From Cristatella mucedo (lineage: Eukaryota > Bryozoa > Phylactolaemata > Cristatellidae), in assembly GCA_009760855.2 (NCBI GenBank), contig WPIO01000140.1, positions 747,501-811,500 of the forward strand: a stretch of DNA of 64,000 bases, in the 5' to 3' direction. The position numbers and the translations under genes are program-made. Every line of letters begins with the position of its first letter. Within the stretch, counting starts at the first letter, position 1. Below are positions 1 through 12,422 of this stretch, piece by piece. The notes beneath the pieces are model-generated. The model had not been told where the DNA came from. It searched no databases and was given only the letters and a program-made list of their open reading frames with translations.

Positions 1-281
1 CCACCGCTGCCGCCGCGCGTCGTCTGAACCGGCGACTTGCCAATACTACGACAAAAAGCTGCACTCATTTTATTGCGACAGTATCGTTTAGCCGGCGGCA
101 TCCGATGCGACTCGTCGGGGCAGCGGCCGGCCAAGCGGCGCCCAGCGATGTCTAGGAAGTGGGTGCTCGGGAGCTCGGCGTGCGAGCGTTCGCGCGCGCC
201 CATCCATGCGCGACTGCGTCCAAGCCTGCGGCTCGCGCTGGGCGCTTTGCTTCAGGATTATTGAGGCGATCGAGTTGGGCT

Positions 282-329
282 GAGGAAGAGAGGAAGGAAG
301 GAAGGACGGAAGGAAGGAAGGACGGAATG
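282..329. repeat. (GGAA)n simple repeat
   Basis: Imperfect GGAA tetranucleotide run with GGAC interruptions, next to a SINE. Confidence 0.85.
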
Positions 330-340
330 AAGGTGCCGAG

Positions 341-478
341 CTGGGTTGGTCTAGCGGTTAAGGTGCTCGCCCCGACCAAGGTCTGACTGAGGTCGTGGGC
401 TCGAACCCCGAGGCATATGTGAAGCGTCTGAATAGAGATTAAGTTCTCTTGGGGCGCTATTCAAATGAATTAATTATA
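341..478 (+). mobile_element. SINE family A (tRNA head, L2-like tail)
   Basis: Pol III A-box-like GGTCTAGCGGTTAAGGTGC, B-box-like GGGCTCGAACCCC, then the tail GAATAGAGATTAAGTTCTCT and GGGGCGCTATTCAAATGA. The tail hairpin and GCGCTAT end are shared with the resident LINE. Confidence 0.85.
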
Positions 479-2957
479 TTTTTAAAGGAAGGAGCGGCTC
501 TCAGTCGAGGCCGGGCAGCACGGCGGCTAGTGCCAAACAGCCGCCGCCGCCGCCGCTGCCGCGGCGCTCGCCCGCGCGGGCGAGCGGCCAATGGGAGAGC
601 TGTCGGCTCGCAAATGTGCGCCCGCAGCTGCCTGCGGCCGGCGCGGCCGCAGCAGCAGCAGCCGACGAGCAGTCGGCTGCTGCTGCTGTGGCGCCGATCT
701 CCGAGGGCGCATCTTGCGCCGCCGCCGCCGCCGCCGCCACTGCGCGCGCGCGTCACCCGAGGGCTAGCTGTGGCTGTAAGTGGCGCCGGGCGGCGCCTAA
801 TCCGCAGCCGCGAAGTCGCGGCAGCGAGTGCACCGGAGGTGTTGGCAGCGCCGGTTGCCACAGCGACGCCTCGGCGCCGCGGCGGCGTCGTCTTACGTGC
901 TTCGCGTTTGCGAGAGGGAGCAGCGAGCAGCGAGCGAGTGCCGTAATGCAAGCCACCTTCCGCCCGCCGTGCCCGCCCGCCCGCCCGCCGTGCCCCGTGG
1001 CCCGACGCGATGAACAGGCCACTTAGCCGCGCGCCCCCGTTGCATTCGCCCCCTTGCTACGCTCCACCGCGCGTTCAGCCGCCGGGGCCAGTGCGACACG
1101 CCCACTGCTTCCTCGCTGCCGCCGCCGCCACGGCTGCGCGCCAGTTGGCGCCGCGAGCAGCCAACAGGAAGCGCCGAGTTCGGGACTAACGCGTAGCCGA
1201 CTTGAGTTCGCTCAAGATGGGGGCGGGCTCGCCATTCTAGCGAGCGCATCTTGCGCGTCCGCGGAGCGCGCGGAGCGCCTGTGCGGGCAGCGGCGGCGGC
1301 GGAGCGGAGTTAAATGAGGTGACGTAAAGCCTTTCACCAGCGGCCGACCACTAACTCGATTGTTTGATTAGTAAGCATGAAGTAACGCCTATAGCCAGCG
1401 GCCATGATGGCTCAGTGGTAACCTATTAGGAGAAGAGCCGTGCTGCAGGGGGTAAATTAGGGGACTCGCAGCGCCGCCGCCGCCGCCGCCGCGTCGCTAC
1501 GCGGGCGCAGCTGCTGGAGCGTGAATTATTTCGTCTGTCGACCGCTCGCTGACAGGAAGCCGTCCTGTCCGACGCAGGCGATTAGCTGACACGGGCGAGC
1601 GTACAGCAGTTGCCTTCCTAAGCAACTCATTGCCGCCGCCGCCTCTCAGTCGAGATCGTGGGAATAGCAGCGTGTACGCACGCTGGCTGGCTGACTACCT
1701 TGAATCCTACAAACGCGCTCATCTACCGGAAGCGCCTGCCGGAACCTGACTAAACTACAGCCTCGCTTTCGGCCGTGCAAACGCCACGCGGACAGCCTCT
1801 GGCAGCGGCTGCCGAAAGGCGAACGCGTGCGTGCATTTAGACTGCTTAAGCGTTGGCGTCAAACGCGAGAAGTTGGAGTGCGACGTCAGAGCGCTCTTCC
1901 AGCAAACGACGCTCGCTGTAAGGAGGGCGTGTGTGCATGTCACAAAGCGACCCCGCTGGCGGCGCCGTGCGTAAGCAGCAAGGCCTCGTTCGCTCTCAGC
2001 TGCTCGAGGTTTCAGCGAAGTCAAATATGGCCGCCATATTTTCCGAAAATTCGAGATATTTAGGCCGCATGCCAGCTTTGCTAATGGGGGCAGCGGTACC
2101 CAATCGAACAGCTGAGACAAGGCCACGATTCCTGCTCTGACCTCCCGTGCCAGAGAGTGGCGTCTCTGACCGCCAGAGCTCTGCTCCGTCCCACATAGCT
2201 AAGACACTACAGCGCACACACATCCAGCTCCGCCTCCTCATTCTCCTCGCGCCAACCATCGCTCGCGGGCAACCGATTAGCCGTCGTTTCCCTCCGCATG
2301 CAAGCTGGTAGCAGCGGAGGCATTCGCCCTGCAGGTCCCCCAGAACGTGCACCTCATTCAGCCATTCTTAGATGTTTTCTGCTCTCGTCCTGCTCGTTCT
2401 GCTCCGGGAGTTTTTACCAGCCGGCCTTGCTTCGCTGCTGCATCTCACGCGGCTAGCGCTTCACAGAGCACTGCACTCGTGGCTCAGCGCTCTGCCTCGA
2501 AGATGCTCGTTTGAAGCGCTCCGTTGGATGTTGTTGGCCACCGTCGCTTATTAGCGACTGCTTGCACTGACGCATTTTGCTGTCGCAGTCTGCTCGGCAG
2601 ATTGGGTATCAGCGTCGATACCACTATTATGACAGGAACGACGGCTGCCACTACGGAGAATGGCAAATGCACAGTCGCATTTGTGCCTCGCCAATCTGCA
2701 TAACAATTCAAATAAACGTTGTTAGGTTGATTCGGGCGCCTCGTTTACAAAGCGACAGACGAGCCTTGTTCACCCCCTTTACGGCGGAAAACAGGGTCGC
2801 CTACTGCGTGACTCGAACCCACGACCCCTGGATTGTCAAGTTCGAGCGTCTGAGAAAACCACTCGAAAACCCCTCTCTTCTCTAGTTATTTCATCCTCCT
2901 ACCTATCTTTTTCTTCTCTTTCCCTCTCTCTTTCATGGATCAAAGTGGATAGTAATG
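479..2957. other. G+C-rich intergenic DNA, no gene recognised
   Basis: Very CpG-rich to about 1.7 kb, with short (CCG)n runs at 539-562 and 720-738, a CCAAT box at about 588 and a CRE-like TGACGTAA at about 1320. From 2.0 kb it is less GC-rich. At about 2800-2850 there is a B-box-like GACTCGAACCCACGACC, probably a SINE remnant. The open frames overlap on both strands and look compositional. Confidence 0.6.
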
Positions 2958-3800
2958 ATAATATTAATAATAATAATAACAATGATACATTTGTATAGAT
3001 CCATAAGAGAACTCAATCTCTGTCTAGGCATTTTACATTTGTTGCAAGGAAGCATGACCGAATGGTTACTGGTAACTCACTCAATATCGATCGACAAGTA
3101 TAACATGGTTAGATGTGACATGCACAGGGTCAGCATGCCAAAATGGTCCGTGGCATCATACACGATGTCAGCGTGCATTAGCACACAAAGGACAAACCAC
3201 ACTGACTCATCACTAAATGCTTTGATAAATAGATGCATTTTACCTTATTTTTAAATGTGGTCAAGTCAGGAGATGTCATGACGCAAGTCGGGAGTGAGTT
3301 CCGGGTCTCCAAAGGATTCGAAGTTCGTGTGAGATATAGGTAAACGATTAGACTCAGACAAGCGGGTGGTACGATGCCTAGCGTAGTTGATGAGTAGCTC
3401 CATAGGTAAGCTGGATCAAGAGAATGAAGTGATCTGAAAGTGAGTGCCAAAACCTTGAGGTCGATTCGCTGCTTGATTGGGAGCCGGTTGAGGTCGGCGA
3501 GAAGTGGTGTGACGTGGCAATCAAAACGCTTACCACAGACAAGCCCGGCAAGCAGTTTTGAGTTTTGCACCAGCTGTAAGCTGCGCCTGATTGCACAGGA
3601 GGCAGCGGTAGACCAGCAAGTAGGGAGCTACAGAAGTCGAGACGGGATGTCACAAATGTATGGACCAGTTTAGATGTAGTATCCCTGTCTGAGCAAGCCG
3701 GAATTTTAGCAATGCTGTGTGGTTGAAAGTAGGCAGACTTGACTGTGGAGCTGATGAGATCATTTAATGAAAGGTCACTTTGTAATGAAATGCATTGCAA
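2958..3800 (-). mobile_element. L2/CR1-type LINE, 3' end
   Basis: Reverse-oriented copy that begins with an (AAT)n tail and extends about 840 bp. Minus-strand reading gives the RT C-terminal segment SDLSLNDLISSTVKSAYF, TSKLVHTFVTSRLDFCSSLL, LTDLNRLPIKQRIDLKVLAL and TFRSLHSLDPAYL, with frameshifts. These are typical of CR1/L2-clade reverse transcriptases. Confidence 0.85.
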
Positions 3801-5063
3801 CTCAGAATACAGTGCATGCATGCACCCTGACAATGGTGCCAAGACTTCCAGTAGCATGAACGATAAAAATACCATGGCAACCAGTTTCATGTGATACATT
3901 TATGCAAAAATGTTTCACACGAGCTGCTTTTTATCTTTGTGACGTGAGATGGCGCCCAGCAGTTAGATTAATGGCGCATCTTCCTATTGAACCGCGTAGC
4001 AGCAACAGCAGCAGCGTCAGACGTGAGCTGCCTCGCCCGAGGTGCACCAAACGACACATATTCAAAGTCTATAGATCGGAGCAGCAGTCGAAAATTTCGC
4101 ATTGGTGGCTGTGCTCGCATCAAGCGAAAACTCTCTCTGAAACTGAGATCAGTTTTTTTGCTCTCTTTCCTTTCTAGCTCATCTGAAATGCCTAGAAAAT
4201 ATTTACTTGTCTCGGATGCTCTGAACAATTTTTTCTTATTATTTGTATTAATGATATTATTCTCCCTCCCTCCCTCCCCCCCCCCGAGCAAAAAGTAGGT
4301 TGGACGACGAAAATGAGGTTGGTTTTGTCGAGTTGGTTGACGTTCATACAGGACACTTTCAAGAGACACGAGGATTGAACGGTTACTTCATCGCTCTTTC
4401 CTCTGCCTTTAGATTCGTGGCAGCTTTCATCTCCCATCTTTGAAGAGTGATTGGTCGCAATCTCCAATGGCGCTCGCCAGCCCAGTGGACCGCACAGGCG
4501 ACGGACGCGACAGTGCAAACCCGATTCTCTGCAACTCGCCCACTCCTAGCGGTGCCCTGATGTCAATCTCTATTTCCATAAGTGATGTCGATTTCGACAG
4601 CAGCTCGATACGCGGTCGCAATGTTAGGCACAGCCAATTAATAGCCATTTGAGAGTGAAAGGAAGGGTTTCAGAAAGTTCCGGTCCAATTTTGGGAAGAT
4701 GTCGATTTTAGATCAAATGGATCGGGGTGCCATAGCTTTCCTGGCATCGTCGGCTTAACGAACGATGTGCGATGTGGACCGTAGTCGACAGACCGTGTCC
4801 AAAACCAGCAAGACACCCAATGCTGACTACAAAGAATTAGCTAGACATTGTCATTTCATTTCCAAATGCTCGAACATAACTTCACCGTGTCATACTCAGC
4901 CTGGTGACAATGCTGGCTCGCTGTATGAAGCCTCGCCCCAAGGCAGCCCTGCTGCAACGAGGACGTTTGCTGGGTTTAAACAAACACTAAGGAAGGGGCA
5001 TGCTTGACAGATGGAAGTGAGTGGTAAGCACGGTGTGTGCACGTCGCCGATGCTCACAGTCGA

Positions 5064-5232
5064 CATGAGAGAGCAGAGAGAGCGGGGAGAGCGGGGAGAG
5101 AGTGGGGAGAGAGAGAGAGTGGGGAGAGAGAGAGCGGAGAGAGAGAGCGGGGAGAGAGAGCAGGGAGAGAGAGCAGGGAGAGAGAGAGACAGAGAGGGAA
5201 GAGAGAGAGAGAGGGGGGACGGAGAGAGGAGA
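5064..5232. repeat. Polypurine (GAGAGAGCGGG)n tract
   Basis: About 165 bp of almost pure G/A on the plus strand (GGGGAGAGAG variants). Its open frames on both strands are low-complexity artefacts. Confidence 0.9.
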
Positions 5233-7010
5233 GTGTAACTTGTCAGACGAAAAAGGGGTCGATGACACACCTTTTCTAAAAAAGCTTCAAGCGGCTTTAA
5301 GAGTGTAACCGTAGATCCGTAGATACCACTTTTACGACGCTGTGCCCACCCGTTCTCACCTGCTCGCTTAGGTCAGCACCGCGGCATCCTGGATTACGTG
5401 GTATCGCGTAGTAGCCGGATATGGATATGAACAGCACTCCAAAGGAAAGGACTTGAAGGGTTACAAGAAAGAAAAGCCGCTGCAGGTGCTGCACTCGTCA
5501 TTTCCGCATTCGTCTCGGACCCGCGTGTACGCCCGCTGAGTGATTCGTCAGGGTGAGAGAAGCAGTCTGAGAGACAATGATGCGTTGCCCCTTCAGTTTT
5601 CAGCAAAGAGTCACATTGACGCCGGTCGGTATACGCTGCGGGGTCGTCGGAATGTCTCTCTCCCGTGACGTCATCCCCGACCGCCATGGTGTTCCCAAAA
5701 TGGAGAGCTGGCTGCGAGCGATCCTGCTTTCGACTGTTACGCGCAAACTGCTACTAGTCGTGAACGCGATAGAAGACGGCTTTCTCAGCTTCAGGCCGTC
5801 TCGCCGCTAAACCGATATCGCGCGCCAAAACGATGCGCTGCCCTTTAGCCAGCAGCCAGCACGTGAACGTCGCTGCCGCCACGTCGACATTGCAGCCGCC
5901 AGCCAGGCGCGGTGTACCAGTTTCGCTGTTATCGCCATCTTTAAAACGATGACCCGTTCGCTTTACTTTGACCCTAGTTGATCGTCGATTGCGAGAGACA
6001 GCTCCCGAGTCGGGGCCAGCCGTTCGCCGCCCATCCATTCGCGCGCGCTCTACCGTCTTGCCTACTTCGCTGCTGCCGCCCGCCGCTGCTGCCGCCACCG
6101 CAAGCCGAGGGCACGCGTGAGACGAGACGGCCCAGTCTTCCTCCTCAAGGAGGGGCGCTGGCGTGTGGCGAAGTGCCGCCAATCTCTTCCGGTTCATTGC
6201 TAAGCCGAGCGTCATAGGCGATCGAAGGCGGCGCAAGAAGGACGCTGACGCCGCGGGGCGCTCGCTCGCGAGCCGGGCAGCTCCCGGCAGGCGGCGCGGC
6301 GCGGCGCGGCGCGGCTTTGCGGACGGGGCGGACGCCTGCGCGGCGGGCGGCACACGGACGGGCGGACGCCTGCGCTGCGGGCGGCACACGGACGGACGCC
6401 TGCGCGGCTCGGTGCACGGCTTCGGAGCGCCGACGACGGCGACGGCGGCTTTGCGGCTGCACGGGCGGCGCTCATCTCCTCGCCACCCCCCCCCCTTGCG
6501 CGCGCGTCACTGCGAACTACTCCTCGCCATATGTTTGAGGCTCTGACAATGCCATAAAGCGCTTCCACCGCGGGACTTCCGGCGCGAGAAACGGCGCTGC
6601 GAATGTCGCAGGCTTATACGACTCGAAATACCGCTGCTTCGGAGTGCATGCTCTGCGCGTCGTGCGTCAGGGGACAGCCTGGCGCCAGGCAAAAGAAGAC
6701 TAGCAGATGCGCGGCTGCTCGCGACGGCTCGCGCAGCAGCAGCGCGGCGACGCCTCCTGCGTTCTGCTCGTCGCGCGCTAGCACTCACGCGGCGGCGGCG
6801 GGCGCGCCTCGCGCGTCTCGGTCGCCGCGCGCGCGCGCGCGAATGCGCGCGGACGCGCGCTCTATTTGTAAAGCCGCTCATTGTGCTCATAGAAGGCAAG
6901 CGCCGAGAGCATCTGACGCAGCGTTCGCCGCCGCCGCCGGCGCGAGCGCTCGCAGTAGTAGTCTAAGTGAGGCGCGGCCTTTCGCTGGCTTCTTTCGATC
7001 GCTGCTGCTG

Positions 7011-7012
<2 letters not shown>

Positions 7013-7050
<38 letters not shown>
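7013..7050. repeat. (CCG)n trinucleotide repeat
   Basis: About 12 uninterrupted GCC/CCG units in a CpG-rich block. Confidence 0.85.
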
Positions 7051-7052
<2 letters not shown>

Positions 7053-7584
7053 ATTTCAGCACCTCAGGGGCGTACTTGGACGCCGCCGCGAGAGCGCGCG
7101 AAAGCTCGCGCGCGCGCGAGAGAGCGCTCGTGAGCGAGCGAGAAGGGCCGTTTGCTCCAAAGTGGCTGCGCACGCACTCGACGCTGGCTGCTCGAGGCGC
7201 TCGAATGACAACCTCGCGAGCGAGCGGCGCAGCGGAACGTTCGCGAACGCTCACCTGCCAGGAGCCGGTGTGGTCGAGAAGAAAAGACATCGGCGGCGGC
7301 GACGGCGGACGCTGCGTCTACGTCGACGCACGGCCGGCCGACGGGAGGGTGACGTAGCGCTCGCTCGCGCGCTCTTCCGGCGTCGGAGCGCGTTCGTCGT
7401 ATCCGAATCGTGAGTCGAACGTCGCGTGACGACGTCGGAGAGCGCGAATTTCCTGCGGCGGCGGCGGCGGCGCCTGGGCGCGGCGGCGGCTAAGATCGCT
7501 CTTGCAGCCCAAGGCTGCCTTCGGCTTCCTTTATTTACACTGCCGGCAAATTGCAGCGCGCCCTCGCCAGTCCGGCGCGCGCTC

Positions 7585-7980
7585 CGATTGGCCGGTTTTT
7601 ACCGCTGCGCCGGCCATGGCCGACCGCGGATTGCGGTGCGCGATCGACGCCGAGACGTCGGCCGCCCATCGCAGCGCAGTGGCGACGCTGGCCGAGAAAG
7701 AAGTCTCGGCGGGCGCAATGGCGGAGCTGGGCGGCTCTTGCGGCGCGCGCGCCGCGACGGGCGGCTGGAATGAGAAATTCGTCGCCCCTATCGCGCTCTG
7801 CCGGCGAGGACGAAGCGCAGGGCTCGGGGGGGGGGAGACACAGGCCACAGTAAAGCCTCCTCCGCGGGCTGCTGCGAGGTTGGAGGGGCGTGGCCGGCTC
7901 TGGCTGCTGAGTCAGGCTCGAGTAGCCTTCGTCGCGCGCGCCCCCATCCGGTTCGAGCCCACGCCCCCCTGACAGCCCCT
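7585..7980 (+). promoter_or_regulatory. CpG-rich block with CCAAT box and well-placed ATG (possible promoter/first exon)
   Basis: GATTGGCC (reverse CCAAT) lies about 30 bases before GCCGGCCATGGCC, an excellent initiation context at 7617. The frame (MADRGLRCAIDAETSAAHRS...) stays open to 7972. I do not recognise the product, and open frames are expected by chance in this composition. Confidence 0.25.
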
Positions 7981-8221
7981 CCGGGAGGGGCGGGCGGCTA
8001 TCGGGCCTTCGGGCTGCTCGGACTCAGAGGGGGCGGCTGTAAAGGCCAGCCTCGCCACCGGTGAGCGGCGTCCGCTAGGTGCGCGTCCGCGAAGTTGCCT
8101 CGGCAGATTTCTTTTGGATAAAAAGCCTCGGGTGCTCAGAATTTAGGTGAAGCCCTCTTTCATAGCTGCTTGACGCTAAAAAGTTTCGCTGAGAAGACCG
8201 CTTTCACTGCTTTGTCATCAC

Positions 8222-8765
8222 GTTCCATCCGTGTCCAAGCTTAGGGTCTGTCTACCGTACCTGTCTGTCCTTCTCGCCGACCTGGTGACCTGGCTCACGG
8301 TGAAGTGACGCGTTGACTTCAAGGTTCTGTCGCTCACTCTTAGATCCCTCCATTCTCTGGCTCCAGCCGACCTTACAGAAATAATCCACAACCGGGCCAA
8401 GAATCGTGCAAGCCGCTATTCTGACTCGAATCGTTTAGCCTCGTACATCGTACCTCGTACGAGCCTGAAATACGTCGGAGACCTTTAACCTTTAGTTCCT
8501 ATACTCCAAAAGCCTGGACCTCATTACCCGATGCACATCACAACGTCCTCTGACATAACGACATGTAAATAGGAAGCTGAAAACGTACCTGTTTGTTACA
8601 GAATCTGGTCGGTCTGTGTGATTCGTCTCCCTTGCGCATGTACCTGCTTACAATGTGCCTGCTGCTTGCAGATGTTATCACCGATCATTCGGTAATGCTT
8701 TCTATGCAGCATCTGCAAGGCGCCTAGAAAGAGATTTAGTTCTCCGAGAGCGCTATTCAAGTACA
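8222..8765 (+). mobile_element. L2/CR1-type LINE, 3' end, diverged
   Basis: Plus-strand copy: frame-broken VLSLTLRSLHSLAPADL, then the 3' UTR and the tail GCGCCTAGAAAGAGATTTAG ending ...GCGCTATTCAAGTACA. It directly abuts a reverse-oriented SINE. Confidence 0.75.
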
Positions 8766-8770
8766 CAAGA

Positions 8771-8907
8771 AAATTTATGGTGCCCTAAGAGAACTTAATC
8801 TTTATTCGCGAGCGCGCCACATACGCTACGGGGCTCGAGCCCGTGACCTCTGGACCAGACCTCAATCGGGGCGAGCACCGTAACCACCGGGCTACCACCT
8901 CGCGCGG
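8771..8907 (-). mobile_element. SINE family A
   Basis: Reverse-oriented; contains GGGGCTCGAGCCCGTGACC (B box) and the tail GTGCCCTAAGAGAACTTAAT. It abuts the LINE copy ending at 8765. Confidence 0.8.
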
Positions 8908-8959
8908 CGTGACTTGCTACCCAGCTAAAAGGAATATTGTTTTTATTATTATACGCTTA

Positions 8960-9140
8960 TACAATAATATAATATATATAATATATTGTATATATATATA
9001 TATATATTATCATTAGATAATATATATATATATATATGATACATATAATATAATATACATCATATTATTATATGTATTTTATATATTTTATTATATATAT
9101 ATATATTTTATTATATATATATTTTACATTATTGTATGCT
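8960..9140. repeat. AT-rich low-complexity DNA
   Basis: Irregular TATA/ATAATATA tracts; no gene seen. Confidence 0.85.
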
Positions 9141-9404
9141 CGGGCTCGGTTTGCTCCTGATTCTGTCCAGGCTCGACAGCATTCGAATTCACTTTCATCG
9201 GGGTAAAGAAAAAAAGCGACGATGCTACTGGTGCTGAGCGAAAATATGGCCAAAAGCTTGGTTGAAATTCGTACACTGATTCGTACAATGCTCGCCATAG
9301 CTTGGCTTCTTCTTAGCTATCTGAAATGCTGCGCCAGTTTCAGCCTCCAGCTTCCAGCCTCAGGACCGAAAATAAACTAGCACTTCATACCTTTCCCTTA
9401 AAGA

Positions 9405-9590
9405 CCGTTGAAGACAGAAGCTTCTGCTCTGCAGACTCGCTTACAAAATTCTTATGTAACGACGCCTTCTCTCCTGCTGCCGACTGTGGCACATCATTTC
9501 CATCCATCCTGAGTTGCTACTTCCGCGCCACTCACTTCTTTGCTGCCTTCCTGATTCAGTTATGCTGCTCACTTTCCCTTTGTTGATAGA
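9405..9590 (+). repeat. Unclassified dispersed repeat, copy 1
   Basis: ACAGAAGCTTCTGCTCTGC and CTCCTGCTGCCGACTGTGGC recur in the same order at 32.4 kb. No coding or tRNA-like features seen. May be a 5' part of one of the retroelements. Confidence 0.55.
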
Positions 9591-11318
9591 TCATATTTTT
9601 AGAGACGCCGAAGCGAAAATTTTATTTTGGCAGGTATGCTACAGAGGCTCCGCGCGCCATACTTAAGGCGCAAACCAGAATGGCGAATCGCGCATTTTCA
9701 TGCGTGGGCTAAAGAGCCTTTCCATGCGTCACGCCTTTGGAGGTCAGCGTCGAGGTCGGAGGTCACACCATCGGAGGTCAGCTTCGAGGCATTCCTCCAG
9801 ACTGAGCCAACCGATTTCTTGTAGGTGGCCTTCATGAGATAGCGGCCGGGCAGGACGCCTTCGGACTGTCGCTTCGGACTCAATAGAGGCACCAGTCTCT
9901 TTTTCAGACGCCCTCTGACGAGGCGAAGGTGTGTAGATCCGTGAAAGGAAGTAGATCCACCGTAGCGAAGATTCGGGCTCTCGCACAGAGTGGGATACAA
10001 GCATGTCTTTCTAGTTGCTGAAAAAGAGGCCGCCGAATGCGGCCGGCTCGCTCGGCGCGCGCCGAGTCGCAGCCCGCTGTACAGAGATGTCTTTTTAAAA
10101 TGAGGCCGTATATGTGGGTAGGCTATCCGCGCGTGCCCTGCGTCGTCCGTCTGCAGCGCGTCGAAGACGCGCCACCTCGCGGCGCGCCTGTCTCTAGAAT
10201 GGACCGCCAGGCCAAGAAGCTACCAAAAAAGGGGGAGGGACAGCCCTTTCGCAGCGAAGATTTCTATGCAGCGCCATTTGTACTACGCTCTAGTTGAGCC
10301 CTGGTCTCACGAGATCGAAGCCAGAGGCGCGCGCGGAACCTTCTGGCTACAGGAATCGCTGTGCAATTTACCCGAGCAACCCGGTAGGCTGCTGAGCGGC
10401 GGAAACGACCTACAGTTTGCGTCTGATGGCCCGAGCCCGTAGCAGCAGCGTCGCTGAATGAACGACGTTCTACTCAGCCGTTAGCCCAACCCCCTCACCA
10501 CCCTCTTGCCGCAAGAAAGCGCGGCAGCGCCATCGCCATTAACTTCCAGGAAGCGGAATCGTGTTACGCGGCGGATTACAGCAGTCCACTTTCTAAAGAG
10601 GGATTCCGATTTCGCGGCGGCGCGCGCATGCCGAGGGGGCCCGAGGAGCGAGCGCTGAGCGGCGAGCAGCGACGAGGAGCGAGCGCTGAGCGGCGAGTAG
10701 CGCCGTCGCTCATCGCTCGCTCCTCAGCGTCACATTTGAGCAGCTTCTTTTCTGCTGAACAAATCAAACGGGGGCGCCGAGTGCGTCCCCGCACACTCGG
10801 CGCCCGGGCACGCCCGGCCCCCTCCGACGAACGGGGGGGGGCACGGGAAGCCCCCTCTTAGAGGAGTCCGGTTAATCTAAAGCCCCTCCGACGAATTTCG
10901 AAGAGAGTGCTTGCACTTGCTGTGTGCCAGCATTGTCGAGACTTAGCCCGACGCGAAAATCCTGGCCACGCCCAATCCTGGCCACGCCCTCGCGATCAGG
11001 TCGCTACATCCGGCGCATCCTGCCGGATTCGCTTCGACCGGATCTGCGGGAGCGGGAACTGCCGGGAACCGAACTGGACAATGGCTGACTTTTCCTGGAC
11101 AATGGCTGACTTTAGCAACCGCCTAGCTGGCTACTGACTGTGGCTACGGGGCAGAGTGCAAATCGCTGCCGTAGCGTTCATTTCGACATTTCGCGACGGT
11201 CCTATAGCTCTATAATAGTACACCGCCCACGGGCGACGGGCCACCGCTGCCTGCGCTCGTTCGCGAGCTGTCGCTCGCACCGCTCTCGGTGGACCTTCGC
11301 TGCCCCCGCAAGGAAGGC

Positions 11319-11400
11319 AGCTGGAATTACCGCGGCTGCTGGCACCAGACTTGCCCTCCAACGGATCATCGCCAAAGGATTTAAAGTGTACTCATTCCAA
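11319..11400 (-). pseudogene. 18S rRNA fragment, antisense, 530-loop region
   Basis: About 82 bases match the reverse complement of eukaryotic 18S rRNA from TTGGAATGAGTACACTTTAA through GAGGGCAAGTCTGGTGCC to the universally conserved CAGCAGCCGCGGTAATTCC. A few substitutions (GGCGATGATCCG where the common sequence is AACGAGGATCCA) show it is not a functional gene copy. Similarity stops sharply on both sides, and I see no 5.8S, 28S or ITS nearby. It is an rDNA fragment inserted in GC-rich DNA. Confidence 0.85.
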
Positions 11401-12381
11401 GAGCGCGTGTGGCTGCGCCGCCGCCCGCGCAGCCACCCGACCAATCGACCGATCGCGGATTTCTGCTGGACTTGTTACTAGATCGACTCCGACTTATTAC
11501 TAGGTCACTAGAGGAAACTCAAGCACCCGGCCTGGGTGCATCTGCGCCTACGCGCAGCGAGACAGACGCCGCTGGGCTCTCGCCCGGTCGCTCGCTTCCT
11601 GCGCTCGGCGGCGTCCGTCCGATCCGCCTCCAGACGCCGCCCGCGGCTTCCGTCAGCGGCGCTAGATACGAATCAGAAGCAGACTGCGCCGCCGCCGCTG
11701 CGCCCACTTCAGTCGCGACGAAGCGGCGTTTCGCAGGCGCTGGTCAACTTGCCGACGAAATGCGTCGACTGTCGCATCGCTCAACCCCTTCGCCGCCCTC
11801 CTGCGCGCGAGTAACGTGCGCTAGAGGTCGAACGCCCTGCAATGCACGGCGGACCTTTCAGCCGACCGCGAGGTACGCCGCCGCCCCGCCGACCTGCGCC
11901 GGCGCCTCGCGAGGAGCGGCGCGGCGGAGGAGGAGCGGAGAAGGAGCGGCGCGGCGCGGCGCGCTGGCGACGCGTAGCCAGTGCAATCGGATCGCCGGCG
12001 TCTATCGCCGACGGTTCTTTGATCAGCTGTGGCCTCGCGCCTCGCGCGACACCCTCGCGTGCGGGCGGGGGGGCGTCTAGCAATGGCCGCAGCCGCGCGC
12101 CTAGCGACGGCGGCGAGAGCACGAGAGGCGAGCGCTGCCTGTTCGGCGCCGCCGCCTCCTGCCGCTCGTCGCGTGGCTCTGCGGCGGCTGCGCAGCCGCG
12201 GCGCGGCGGACCGGAAGGGAAATGGTCGCACCAGGCCGAGTCGCGGCGGACGCGCGGAAATTGAGTTAGGAAAACCAATCGAGCTAGGTACGTCGTGCTC
12301 GCGGAAAAAACGGCTGGTGCTTCCGAAATTGTGCACACCAACGGCGAGTAGCCGAACGTTTCGCGACACCGACCGTTCCTC

Positions 12382-12421
<40 letters not shown>
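12382..12421. repeat. (GGC)n trinucleotide repeat
   Basis: About 13 GGC units, pure. Confidence 0.85.

Positions 12422-12422
<1 letters not shown>

Larger units (their letters stand above)
3801..8221. other. Intergenic DNA, no gene recognised
   Basis: Apart from the polypurine tract and (CCG)n repeat listed, 3.9-5.7 kb is ordinary and 5.8-8.0 kb is a CpG-rich belt with repeated GGCGGACGCCTGCGC-like motifs at about 6325-6410. No conserved protein was seen in six frames. Confidence 0.6.

Noticed and set aside
449-1317. Overlapping 118-165-codon frames on both strands
   Set aside because: Low-complexity Ala/Arg/Pro-rich translations expected in CpG-rich DNA; no conserved motif, no splice support.
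3178-3899. LINE-derived open frames as host genes
   Set aside because: They carry RT motifs and occur in many copies with frameshifts, so they are annotated as mobile elements.
11140-11320. More rDNA (18S upstream part, ITS or 28S) around the 18S fragment
   Set aside because: No further match to conserved rRNA segments could be seen on either side.
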